From Annona cherimola (lineage: Eukaryota > Streptophyta > Magnoliopsida > Magnoliales > Annonaceae): a stretch of DNA of 64,000 nt. The stretch covers positions 52,314,012-52,378,011 of the forward strand of contig CM059971.1 in assembly GCA_030490835.1 (NCBI GenBank), read 5' to 3'. Positions 34,481-46,047 of the stretch are shown here, one piece after another (positions within the stretch are counted from its first letter, which is position 1; each line of letters begins with the position of its first letter). Below the pieces are notes generated by a model, which did no database searches, had not been told where the DNA came from, and worked only from the letters and a program-made list of their open reading frames with translations. Both the position numbers and the translations under genes were made by a program.

Positions 34481-35511
34481 CAGTGTTGTTAGAACTAGAC
34501 CGGACCGGCCGGTCCGACCGGGAACTGGCCCAGTGTCCAGATCGTTTACCTGCGATTCGGTTTAACTGTATTAAACCGCTCGAACTGTAGAACTGGCGGT
34601 CGAACCGGACGTTACGGTTCGACCGCATGCGACCGGTTGGTCGGTTCTGCGCATGTTAAAAAAAATCATGACAGGACGCAACAGAGCACGCTCTGCACGC
34701 GGCTTTCCCAAAGATTCCTAGCCAAAGCATATTTTGACCGGTCATTGTCTCCACCGCATCATCGGCCGAAAAATAAAAAGGATTAATTTCATCACGCTTA
34801 CTCAAAAGTAAGAGAAATGCAAGTAGTGGCAGAAACTACGACGGGTTACACTGAGTTAATTTTGACTCAGCTCTTATTTTTCATCCTAGGTATAGGTAAC
34901 ATTGATAGAATTTTCACTTTTTCGCAATAGGTATTTAGACAAATATCAAGTTAGTCTCGAGTTGGGTACCAATGCAAGATAAGTACAATAGTTATAAAAA
35001 AAATCCTATACTCATTTAGTATAAAATCACACTTATGTTAAATTTATAGGTTGAGTATTTCAACATTTTACTAGATTGACATGTTTATAAAAATATTTTT
35101 TAAAAAATAAAAAATATATTTTTTGACCGGTCGGAAAGAATCAGTGCTCGGATATCTATTGTCTACATTAAGTAAGGCCTACTACATGCCAAATACAGAA
35201 TACTAGTTAATAGGTTAGATTACTAAGAAATGCATATTTAGAGATTTTTTAAATCTTGCTATTAATTTTTTCAGCATATTTTGTACTTATATTGTGATTT
35301 TTAAAATCTAACATATATATTTAGGATTTATGAAAATATAATTTTATCAATATATTTATTTAAAATTTAAAATTAATTTAATATTTATAACATCATAAAT
35401 ATGTCATGCTGACATCATCGGTTCGAACCAGTTTGTTTAACCGGTCAAACCAGTTCGAACCAGACCAGTTACTTTTCCGGTTCAATCACCAGTTCGGTTC
35501 TGACAACATTG
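34481..35511. mobile_element. Non-autonomous hAT-type DNA transposon
   Basis: 1031 bp with inverted ends CAGTGTTGTTAGAAC and (opposite strand) CAATGTTGTCAGAAC, extended by GACCGG-rich subterminal motifs on both sides. It is flanked by a perfect 8-bp TSD CCATTAGG (34473-34480 and 35512-35519). An 8-bp duplication and CA-starting TIRs are hallmarks of hAT. No transposase ORF. Confidence 0.88.
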
Positions 35512-35889
35512 CCATTAGGGCATTTATTCATACAAAAATCTACTAACCTTTGTAGATTCCTCTTTTCCTTTAGCAATACATGTCTTTTATCTCTTGGCTT
35601 TTCCCTGCACCTGTCTAAGGGGGAAAAATAAAACATGAGTCGAAATTCAATAAGCAAGCATTTTTCTTTCATTTAAATGCATTTCTCTCTATTCGATGAA
35701 GACACTTACCAAGTGATCAACTACCAATGGAATAGAAACCTTTTCGTAAACCATTCTTGGAAATCCTTTCATAAAACCTTTTATAAAACATATGCTTGCA
35801 AAGATAACATGTAAACCTCTTTTTCATGGACATAAAAATATTTTTCATAAAACTTCCTTTCTCCAAGGACATTCTCATGTCCTTAAAAT

Positions 35890-36125
35890 ATTTTTCATAA
35901 AACCTTTTCAAAACAAGCATATGCATCGTGCATTACATTTCTGTCCGTTTGGTAGGTGATACTTACCAAGTGATCACCTTTTCCTCCTTAGGAGAGAAAC
36001 AAAACATTTTCCATAAAACTTTTTCAAAATAAACATATGCATCATGCATTACGTTTCTGTCTATCTGGTAGGTGACACTTACCAAGTGATTACCCTTTCC
36101 TCCTTATGAGAGAAATCCTTTCATT
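35890..36125. repeat. Roughly 110-bp tandem duplication in L
   Basis: Two consecutive copies of a unit containing CATATGCATC.TGCATTAC, TTTCTGTC, TACCAAGTGAT and CCTTTCCTCCTTA. A partial third (TTACCAAGTGATCA) lies near 35706. Confidence 0.7.
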
Positions 36126-36962
36126 AGATAGCCCGCTAGCTGGGCGGCTATCTGTTCCTTCTCCCATTTCAGGGAGGGCGCCGCTGGCATTTCGCCTTTT
36201 CAAGCGACTTGGCCTATGTAGAGGGGGCCCATCTTGCAACCGCGTTCGGTCTGCATATCCTCTACAGTAGACCTAGTGCATAACTCATGTGCATATTTCT
36301 TTCTCCACATTTTTATGCTAGCATATTTTTTATAAAACTCCACAGACCCTAGTCTGTGACCTTTCCTTTTCAAAACTTGATGCTAGCATGTCATTTCAAA
36401 ATAGTACAGACCTCGGCCTGTATTTCCTTTTCTAACTTGAAAACTTAGTACAGCCCAAGTTAACAAGTTAATAAAAATATTTTGTAAGGATGACCAATCT
36501 TAAATAATTTTGAAAATATTTAAATAACACATTTCTAAATCATTTAAAATATTTGAATGAAATGTTTGAAAAATAGTAATTTCAAAATTTTGCTAGAATG
36601 TTTTTAAATAATTTTTGAGCAGTAAAACAATTTCGAAAAATATTTTAATATTTGAAAACAAAAGACTTTGTAAACATTTTTCTTCCCATTTCTGGGTTTT
36701 CCATGAACAAAGGATATACAAACATATAATTCATTTTTCATACGATATCATATTCTTTGTCCACATGACACATGGGTTACTTCTATATGAAGGTAAGCTT
36801 GTATGATCCTTTGGTCATTACTTTAAAAATCTTCATTCAAATTGATTATCGGTTGGCCTTCCTTAAATCCGCTTCAAAATATTTTAATAAATTATTTTAA
36901 ATTCATTCGATAAAATCAAATATTATTTGGAAATCAAGATTTTCCTTTCTCCATCATAATGC

Positions 36963-37090
36963 AACCATTTCCACATCTCTCCTTATTTTCATAAGGATTT
37001 GCTTATGATAAAGCAATTCCCACATATCTCAACATTTTTCCTTACTTCCATAAGGATTTGCTTATGATAAAGCAGTTCCGACATATTTCA
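36963..37090. repeat. Roughly 62-bp tandem duplication in L
   Basis: Two copies of a unit containing CATAAGGATTTGCTTATGAT (itself palindromic-looking, ATAAG...CTTAT), followed by AAAGCA.TTCC. Confidence 0.7.
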
Positions 37091-37404
37091 TAGTTGCAAT
37101 ATAAAAATATATAAAATCATTTTTAAAAAGTTTGCTTGCTTACCTTCTCAGTCCGTGTCCTCAACCTTCTTCTTTCCTCTTCCTATACAAGGAAATTGGA
37201 TATTTTATCCATCTATTCCATGTCTTAGATTGCTTTCCATGCATGCTTTATGATCACATATTACCTCATTTTTATAGAGGTTATCCCTTTATAAATACTT
37301 GGTCATTATCTCCTTATATGTATTTTTATCCATAAATCCTTTAAAAATTTCATCCATATATCCTCATAAAAATAAATCTCAATTTTTCCCAAAATCACGT
37401 TGTT

Positions 37405-37500
37405 CACTATTTATAATTACTGTTCACGTACTGTAGCAGGTTACTGTTCATCCCGTGGTTACTGTTCACAGCGTGTTGGTTACTGTTCATGGTTCCAAAA
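37405..37500. repeat. TACTGTTCA short repeat cluster in L
   Basis: At least four close copies of TTACTGTTCA within about 100 bp, with degenerate ones nearby and again at 38740-38770 (TTACTATTCA). Function unknown. Confidence 0.65.
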
Positions 37501-38916
37501 ATTGACATTTTTTTCAAAAATAAAAAATACCATGACATAGATCTCAGTTATTATATCATGAAAAAATTCATGAATTTTGATTTATCATCATTAACTTGGC
37601 TAATTAAATCATTTTCTCCATATATTAAAAATCAACATAATTTCACTTAAGCATAATCCTTAATTCCAAAAATCATGAGATTAATATATCATTATTCCAA
37701 CATCATAACTATCATAAACATTCATCCCATATCATCATTTAGCAATATTGGAGTATTATTTTCACATTTTATACATGATTTTCCCGGATGCTCTATCTTT
37801 GCTCCAAATTTTTGATGTTTTGGCATAATTCCAATTTGGCATGGTAACTACACTTATTTTCTCATGCTTAGGAATTATCTAAGCATGGTTTTTCCCTAAT
37901 TAACACCCAAAAAAATTTTGAAAAAAATTCCCTTACCTCAAGTGGAGAACTCTCCTCCTACTTGGCTCTTTCTCTCTCTTTCCTTCTCTCCTTCTCTTTC
38001 TCAAGGCTTGGAACGAATTTGGGGTGGAAAGGCTTGAATTTTTCAAGCTTGGAGCTGGTTTGGAATGCCTTTGGTCGTTCATAGCACCCCCTATTTATAG
38101 TTTTTCATTTTTCATTAAATTATAATTTACCCCCTTGCTCAAGGTATTTAATTCTAAATATTTTTTTCCAATTTCCATGACTTGTCTTGAGCAATGTGCA
38201 GCCACCCTATCTACTGTTCATTACACCCTAGCTAGCCTATTTAATTAATAATTTTTTATTTATTAAAATTAATTATTTTAAGCTAATTAAATTTCAACCG
38301 TTGATCACTTGATAAGGATGATTTTGGGCCATTGATTTTGGCTCCAAATCTCATGCCCCTGCACTCCTTGAGCCTTGTGCTGATTTTAATTAATTAAAAT
38401 TAATCAAAAGTCAATCCTAATTTAATGATAAAGTAAAGCTACATTTTTATCTTCAAATGATGTTTAATCTTGACCCATGATTTATGATTTTTGATCAATC
38501 TTGGACCACTCATCATGTTCATCATAAGATTTTGGCTATCCATAAAAAATTTCACTTCAATCCGATGTCCGGATTATAAATTATGAATTTTTCTTCAAAA
38601 TCACCCTTAAATCCGAAAATCATTAAAAAATTCAAAAAGCATCACTATTCCTCTTTTGTCTTTTAGTGGGAAGCTTTCTTTTTTGTCTTTTATGATTAAG
38701 TTAATCCAAAGTGATTAACTTAACATATTCCTTAATCCCACATTTACTATTCACATTTACTATTCATCCGAATTAACATTCCATAATTAGCTATTTAATC
38801 CTCCAATGCCATATATTGCAAAATATCATTAATATATATTTCATATAAATATAATTATATTATCCAGGGTTTATAACCCTAGGGTTTCATACACGTTCCT
38901 AAAATTGGGGTTAGCT

Positions 38917-39869
38917 TCACCCTAAATTTCTTTGATAATTTGATTTCATTTAGCATAATTCTAGTAATCTCTTATATGATTTTATTCTTTCTTTCAATAA
39001 CTCTATTTTCTTATAAAGTTTTTGGTGTAAAAAATGTGTGGTGTATGCCTTTCTCATTGCAAAATTAGATAATCGTCTATTTTTAAACTCACCATCATAG
39101 TCACTTCTAAGAGATATGATTGAAGTTTATTTCTCATTTTGCATCAATTTTGAAAAACTATAAAATATAGAAAAGACTTCATCTTTACTAACTAATAGCA
39201 TTATCTAAGTGAACCTCGAGTAATCATTAACAATAATAAACATATATCATTTTTCTCCAAGGCTTAAGAAGTCAAATTGTCCATAAAGATCCATATATAG
39301 TTACTCAAGGGGTTTTAATATAGAAATCTTATTCTTGGGTGAAAATGTAATCATTGATTGAGTAGGCATTTAGTATGATTTACATATTTTGTCTTTGAGT
39401 TTTGGTAATTCTTTAACCAAACTCTTTTCCCACAAAGTTTTTATGTTTGACATATCTACTTGTCTAAGTCTCTTTTGTCATACCTATACATCATTATCAA
39501 TAGCCAATAGACATTTTTTATTTAATTTATCAAGATGAATTAAATACATATTCCTATGTCTTTTACCACTAAAAATTATATATTTTCCTTCCAACACATT
39601 GCATATTGATGATTCAAACACAACTTTATATCCCTTGTCATATAGTTGGCTAATACTCATCAAATTATGTTTGAGTCATTCAACAAATAAGACCTCTACA
39701 TCCATTCGAAATACCATAAATAATTTTTTTACCATACATCTTACCTTTTTCATTGTTAACAAATGCAATAGTTCCACTATTGTAAGGTTGTAGGTCATTA
39801 AATAATTCTTTATCCTCTATCATGTGTCTTGAGCCTCCCCTATCTATAAATCATGTATTATTAATCTTG
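38917..39869 (-). pseudogene. D pol fragment 4: integrase core and protease end
   Basis: Minus-strand remnant matching about 6450-7430 of intact pol: integrase around the D-D-E region, zinc site and the [12 protein letters not shown] protease start near 39830-39845. Numerous stops and indels. Confidence 0.82.
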
Positions 39870-41737
39870 GCTCTAAGACGCACCAACCAAACGAATCAAA
39901 TGATACTCATCTATTGGTCAATTTGGGTTAGTATATGATTGTAAATCTATTTGATTATGTCTAGGAGGTGCATATCCTAGACGTCTTAGTACCCAGATTA
40001 ATTTTGCTCATTTTTCATTTAATTTCTTAATCTTGCATTCATAGATTTTATGACTAAACATGTTACAAAAATTACATGCCCTATGAATCCTTTGGTGAGA
40101 ACTCCATGTGTTTGTAGATTGCCAAGTTGGTCTTGGTATACATGTAGTCTTTTATGACTTTACTTAGCCGTTTGGTATAGTTAGCTTGAGATTTTACTCA
40201 TTTGGGTACATTTTCTTTGCTTCACTCACTATGCTCAAATGTTGAGTATCCAAGTCCTCATTTACTTGTTTGTGTGGTCATTTTTACGAACATTTGCATA
40301 CTTTCTCCCAGTTTAAAGAACTTTACTAGTATTCATTTAATGTTATGTTTTCTTTCATTGATTTCTCTGATTGAATGGTCAAATTTTTTACTTCTTCAAC
40401 TAGAGACTAGACTCTTTCTGCTAGTTTACAATTTACGATTATTGTAGCATCACATTGTCTTCTTTTCTTGGCATATTTGATGTCAAGTTTCTTTATCTCA
40501 TCATATAATAAATCATATGCTTGTCAATTTCTCTAACACGACACATTTGATATATTCATCTAAGGATGATAAAATTGATTGAGATATCGAGTGACAAGGT
40601 TTAGATGATACCTCTTCATTTTACATGTAACTAGTGTCCACCAACTTGGTGGTTATGAAGCAGTTATGTGAGTCTACTTTTTTTATTTGTGTCATACAAC
40701 AAATTCGTACACAATTAGTAGCTTCCTTGTCTTCACTTGACAAGCTACTAAAAGAGGTCGGGTCTTCGTTCCCGTATATCCTTGTAACCCGTTGCTCGGA
40801 GATTTTCTTCAAGTTGCTTCTCTCTTTCCTTTCTCGCTTGTCTTTGGTCTTGCTTTCATCAAGTGTAGGACATTGATCTTAAATGTGTTCTACTCTTCCA
40901 CATTTGTAACATTTGAGGGTATCTTTTCTCTTGTCCCTCTTATTCTTATTGTTTTTAGCTTTGGAGAAGCTTACATTTTTTCTTGTAAGGGGGGCAATTT
41001 TCTTTATCTTCTTTCCGTGAGATTGAGAAAGGCTCATCTATACTTTGGTGGGTGACCTTCAATGTAAAAGTCTTCTTCCTCTTATTGTATTTTTCGTTCT
41101 TCTTTTTTTATCAATTCATGACACATTAATGAGCTAATTAGAGCCTGAAGTTTTAGCGTATTCAGGTCCTTGGCCTCCTCGATGGCAGTGATCTTTAGTG
41201 TCTATGACTTAGGTAGAGCTTGTAGGATATTCATGAACTTTTCATACTTAGAAATAGCCTTTTCTAGATCTTTAAGATCATTAGTAATTTTAGAAAATCA
41301 AGAAAATATTTTTGAAATATTCTTTATTTCATGCATCTCGAAACTCTCCACCTCTCCAATGAGCATATTTCTTCTTGTCCCTTGGACTTGAGAAATACTA
41401 TCATATATAGATATTAGAGTGTCTCAAATTTCTTTGACACTTAAGCATGAGGACACCTAAGTGCGCTCAATTACTGAGAGAGCGCAAAATAATGAGTTCA
41501 TAGCCTTAGCATTACTCTTAACTACCTTAACTTTCTCCTCAATTCATTCGAAGGCTCTTTTAGTCTTGAGTAGAGTAATGTCATCTTGGATAGCAATCCA
41601 AGAGTCCATATTAGTGGTCATAATCAATTGCTTCATTCTCAACTTCCAACAACTGAAGTTATTTCCATCAAATAAGGGATGTCTAGTAAAAGACTAACTC
41701 TCAGCAAAAGCAACGACAAAGTTGATTGAGTAGCAAT
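39870..41737 (-). pseudogene. D gag, heavily degraded
   Basis: Minus-strand gag remnant. The expected start codon reads ATT at 41735-41737 (ATG in the other copies), followed by an ATQST-like start. A degraded zinc knuckle lies near 40860-40920 (CYKCGR...), with coiled-coil and second-knuckle regions further on. Many stops and frameshifts. Confidence 0.8.
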
Positions 41738-41774
41738 GGTCTATAAATTTTCTCGGTAAAAACTAGAAGCCCGA

Positions 41775-41786
41775 TCTGATACCACT
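41775..41786 (-). other. Decayed primer-binding site of element D
   Basis: Reads GATCTGATACCA on the plus strand around 41773-41784, against GCTCTGATACCA in younger copies; about two bases from the LTR start at 41787. Confidence 0.65.
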
Positions 41787-43348
41787 TGTTAGTTCTGAAT
41801 TATTGGTTTGATCCAAGAGGGGAGAGGTGAATTGGATTATTAAAATTTCTTCATGAATTAAAACTTAATCTCAGATTAGTTTAATCCATTTGAATGAAAC
41901 TTATAAACTTAGGGAGAGAAAGAAATGAAACAATCACACACAAGAAACATAAAGAATTATAATGGTTCAGGCAACACCTTTACTCCACTTTTCTAAGCAC
42001 ATACTCCTTTATATCTTATGTTCCACTATTACAAAACCAATACAACTAAAGCCTCAACTCTTTTCTAGATTTTAACTCTAAGAGGTCTTTATAATAATAT
42101 TAAAGTAGTCAGTGAGTTCTAATTTAACCGAACACTACTTATTGCTCACCTTGGCCTTAGTCTCCAACACCATCCCAAGTAGCTAGATACAACAATGAAT
42201 TTGTAGAATAAATGAAGTTAAATGTTACAAAGATGTATAGAACAATGAGACACAACAGCAAGCTATGAGAGATTTGAAAAGGATGAGAAAGCTTTGACTC
42301 TTGTAGTATCTGTGAAAGACTTACTTGAAACTCGCTTAATGAAGTCTTTAATGCTTATAGATGGGAAGGTAGAAGCTCATTCATTTATCTAGCTAACCCT
42401 CATAACACTATTTTACGTCTCTTAAATAGATTTGAAGAAAACTTGAACATTATATGGTAGGTGACATGCATTTAATGTACTAATATTCAAAAAAATTATG
42501 ACCATTATAACCCAAGTCACATCTGTAGTTGACTTAGCTTGCGACTTTACTCAAGTCACAGCTAAAGTCAACTCGAATATCGAATTTAGTGCCCCATATG
42601 CCTTGTAGAAAAAATCTTTTAAGTCCTTATCTTCAAGTTTTATGTGGAGTCGAACTTGGGCTTGGGACTTCACCCAAGTCCTATGTGAAGTTAGCTTGGC
42701 ATTCGACTTCACTATATGTTAGGGTTTCAAAATTTCGAGTTTAATTATTTTAGATCTTCCTTCTTCCAAGTCTTATTTTTGGGTTAACTTCATGCTGAGC
42801 TTCACCTAGTCGTAAGTGAAGTCAACTTAGGATGCGACTTTAGATTTTAATTTTTCAAAAAAAATTTAAATTTTCATTTGTTCTTCTAAGTCACATAGTC
42901 TAGGTCAACGTTGGATTCAACTTCACCCAAGTAGCAAGTGAAATTAACTTGGGATGCGACTTTAAATAGTATGTTGCAGTTAAATAGATTTTTAAGCGCC
43001 TTAATGGTCTCCAAGTCTCTAGCGAAGCCAACTTAGATATCGGCTTTACCCAAGTCACATACAAAGTCAACTTAGAGTGTGACTCGGACTGTAAAACTTC
43101 CCTTTCTCAAGTTTTCCGTTTGTCAGCGTATTTGAAGTCGGTTGTGATGTAGACTTGGATTTGCAACTTGACTCAAGTCAATCTTGGAGTTAGCTTGACT
43201 TTATAACTTCAACTGCTTGAGCTTGAGAGTTAGAGATTCTAATTTCTAAACTCAACCAAAATTCATAAGTAGTCTTTAATCTCTCAAATTATTTGTTGAT
43301 CATCAAAACTTGGATAACAATTTGCAATTTATGCTTTTTGAGTTCACA
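41787..43348 (-). mobile_element. 5' LTR of element D
   Basis: About 1.56 kb, starting TGTTAGTTCTG. Eroded palindromes (AAGTCACAT, AAGTCAACTT, GCGACTT) run from 42510 to 43200, and the TCTAGATTTTAACTCTA block is present once (42062-42085). It ends after GATCATCAAAACTTGG; the exact right end is uncertain by a few bases. The most diverged family LTR with both neighbours identifiable. Confidence 0.75.
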
Positions 43349-45097
43349 CTAATGAAGCCAATGTCTTTGAGGTTACATTCATCTATCGTATCTCAAAATT
43401 TATTCATTTGATACTTAGCTCTAATGTGGCAATTGACATATTCTGAAATTCCTAATACATTCCCAATCACTAGCCATGGGTCCCTGCATATGTTCTTCAA
43501 ACACCTCATTAGATTCTATTATTCTTGACAAGCTGCATATATGTCTAATAAAATTGCTCATTTTAAACATAAGCATACATGTCGATTAAGTAATAAAAAG
43601 TGAATAGTGTCAAACCCACAAGGTGGGAGAGTTAAACATAACACAAGTAAAGATTTCAATCGTCTTTTACAAATTATCATTTGAATAGAATTTCTATCAA
43701 AAGTAACTAGTTTAAACTATAAAAATGAAAAGCCACTAATTGAATAATGGTAGAGTAGAAACTAATGGAGATTCTCAAGGGGTGATTAGATAGATGTAAG
43801 TTATAAATCTCTTGACTCAAAACTATGTTTAATTGATTCCTTTTTAATTAATTGTGTCGAGAATTACTAATCTATGTTCATGTTCATATACCTTCCAATA
43901 CATATAAACCTAATTTTATTTAGTCAATTGCTATGTTCACATGCAACTAAGTAAAACAAGATTGATTTGAGCATAACCTAAATAAGATTACATAGGGTAA
44001 ATTAGTATATTCCTATCTAAAGTAACATTTAATCACTACAAGTCATTGAAAACCTATGCTTTATATATAGATCTCATCTAAACCTTACTTTTTTAAACGT
44101 AGATCTAGATATTACATCAATCCATAAGGTGATCGAGCTTGTAGAAACATTAAGCATAATATGTAAAGATAAATCTCATGCAAACGCATGCAATATGAAA
44201 TCTATAAAATTCATTCAAGCACAAGAAACCATTTAAACATAGTTTGTGAGCTCAAGTTCATCACAACATCCCATCATAAGTTTTAGCCTAAGCACATAAC
44301 AAAGACTTCCGCCAAAATCATGTTTAAATACATCCCAAATGAAGAGAATGATAAAAATAAGAGAATAGAGTGAAAAAAAATGAAACTCAGTAGATTTCTC
44401 CTTTCGAGTCAATCTTCATCTTGATCTTTATCTCTAGCTTTGATGTCCTTTCTTTTATTCTCCCCTTTCTTTTCTTTTCCCCTTGCCTTTGCTCTTCAAA
44501 CCTGGATGCTAGCCTCTCTAACTGCATGAGGTCTAGAATTTTCTTTTAAGGCAGAGGCTGGAGCCAGTGTGCCAGAATGTTAGGCCGCAGTCCCAGCTTT
44601 ACTAACTTGAAATCTTGATCTTTTGATGCATAAATCTTCTCCTCTCATTTCATCCACTTTTAGCATTGAATTAACAATCAAATCACCCTCCTTTTCCTTC
44701 AACATAAGATAAAATAAGTAAATGCATTTCTAAATGATCAAATGAACTAAAACATAATAAAATAAGATGAATTACAATTGAAATCAACTAAAAATAGATG
44801 AAAATTACACAATATGCGAGAAACATATAAATGATGCAAATTAATGCAAATCGCATGAGAATTTACATGTTTTTCACAACTTAGCATTAAAATGGGTATT
44901 GATAACTCTGTTTTTATAAAGTCATCAATTTCTCTCACCTTTGAGCTTCAGGAGCACCATAAAAGCTAGTAACCCTTCATTTGTTGCTTTGAAAATTCAT
45001 TACTTTAGCATTAATGTGATTATTGGAATAAGACAAAATGGTGACGTCAAGGCTTTGCCTCCAAGGCATGGCTAGACCCCCCTTCTCTCTGTGTAGT
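43349..45097. other. Unclassified repeat-like DNA, no gene
   Basis: AT-rich, no coding ORF. The stretch near 43590-43680 (TCGATTAAGTAATAAAAAGTG, CAAACCCACAAGGTGG) resembles the start of non-coding LTR-type repeats; compare 46790-46860 and 50480-50540. Probably an old non-autonomous retroelement; class not determined. Confidence 0.4.
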
Positions 45098-46047
45098 TGT
45101 AACGCCCCAGGCCTAACAGTAAGGTATTGTCCGCTTTAGGCCTTGGCCCGCACGGTTTTTCCCCTCTGGGTTCACGCGCATCCCGTCCTTCCCCAAAAGG
45201 CGCCTCACAAAGGTACCTGGCGGCCTTCACTTATAACTCAGGCTCCCCCCTCATCCTAACCGATGTGGGATATCACATTCACCCCCCTTGGGGCTCCAGC
45301 GTCCTCTCTGGACACCATCGGCCGGAGGTCGGGAGTCGGCTCTGATACCATTTGTAACGCCCCAGGCCTAACAGTAAGGTATTGTCCACTTTGGGCCTCG
45401 GCCCGCATGGTTTTGCCCCTCTGGGTTCACGCGCATCCCGTCCTTCCCCAAAAGGCGCCTCACTTAGGTACCTGGCAGCCTCCACTTATAACCCAAGCTC
45501 CCCCCCTCATCCTAACCGATGTGGGATATCACATTCACCCCCCCTTGGGGCTCCAGCGTCCCCACTGGACACCATCGGCCGGAGGTCGGGAGTCGGCTTT
45601 GATACCATTTGTAACACCCCAGGCCTAACAGTAAGGTATTGTCCGCTTTGGGTCTCGGCCCGCACGGTTTTGCCCTTCTGGGTTCACGCGCATCCCGTCC
45701 TTCCCTAAAAGGTGCCTCACTGAGGTACCTAGCGGTATCCACTTATAGCCCAGGCTCTCCCCCTCATCCTAACCGATGTGGGATATCACATTCATCCTCC
45801 CTTGGGGCTCCAGCGTCCCCACTGGACACAATCGGCCGGAGGTCGGGAGTCGGCTCTGATACCATTTGTAACACCCCAGGCCTAACAGTAAGGTATTGTC
45901 CGCTTTGGGCCTCGGCCCGCACGGTTTTGCCCCTCTGGGTTCTCGCGCATCCCGTCCTTCCCCAAAATGCGCCTCACTTAGGTACCTGCCAGCCTCCACT
46001 TATAACCCAGGCTCCCCCCCTCATCCTAACCGATGTGGGATATCACA
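45098..46047 (-). mobile_element. TRIM-type mini-retrotransposon, tandem array of four LTRs
   Basis: Four LTR copies (45098-45277, 45353-45533, 45610-45790, 45867-46047; 180-181 bp, TGTAAC...ATCACA in plus reading), separated by three internal segments of 75-76 bp. In minus sense each internal begins AATGGTATCAGAGCC (a PBS for initiator tRNA-Met) and ends CCAAGGGGGGTGAA (PPT; two copies vary). The whole array has one perfect 5-bp TSD, GTAGT (45093-45097 and 46048-46052). It carries no protein. It is not Cassandra: the 5S-RNA-like sequence is absent. Open frames here are artefacts of GC-rich repetition. Confidence 0.9.

Larger units (their letters stand above)
34202..38911. mobile_element. Large non-coding repeat L (solo-LTR-like) with TSD TAGCT
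   Basis: TGTGGCGCCCCAAACC...AAAATTGGGGT inserted in D pol, with a perfect 5-bp TSD (34197-34201 and 38912-38916). Pol resumes exactly after it. About 3.7 kb without the hAT element. It has no coding ORF but contains local tandem duplications and TACTGTTCA repeats. The left end TG is LTR-like; the right end GT is not the expected CA. Element class uncertain: probably a long solo LTR or a non-autonomous LTR derivative. Confidence 0.65.
14805..43348 (-). mobile_element. Old Copia element D, split by at least five insertions
   Basis: The pieces 14805-15357, 17250-18428, 33650-34201 and 38917-43348 form one minus-strand element. Each junction resumes pol exactly where the previous piece stopped, when compared with intact pol at 4356-7460. 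Order from the 5' end: LTR 41787-43348, PBS near 41775, gag, pol N-terminus, then RT/RNase H near 15046. The 3' end is cut off by element B. It carries many stops and indels, so it is the oldest family member here and the host of B, E, J and L. Confidence 0.82.

Noticed and set aside
45098..46047. Cassandra element (5S RNA-bearing TRIM)
   Set aside because: TG...CA ends and the PBS fit a TRIM, but the conserved 5S rRNA-like promoter segment is absent.
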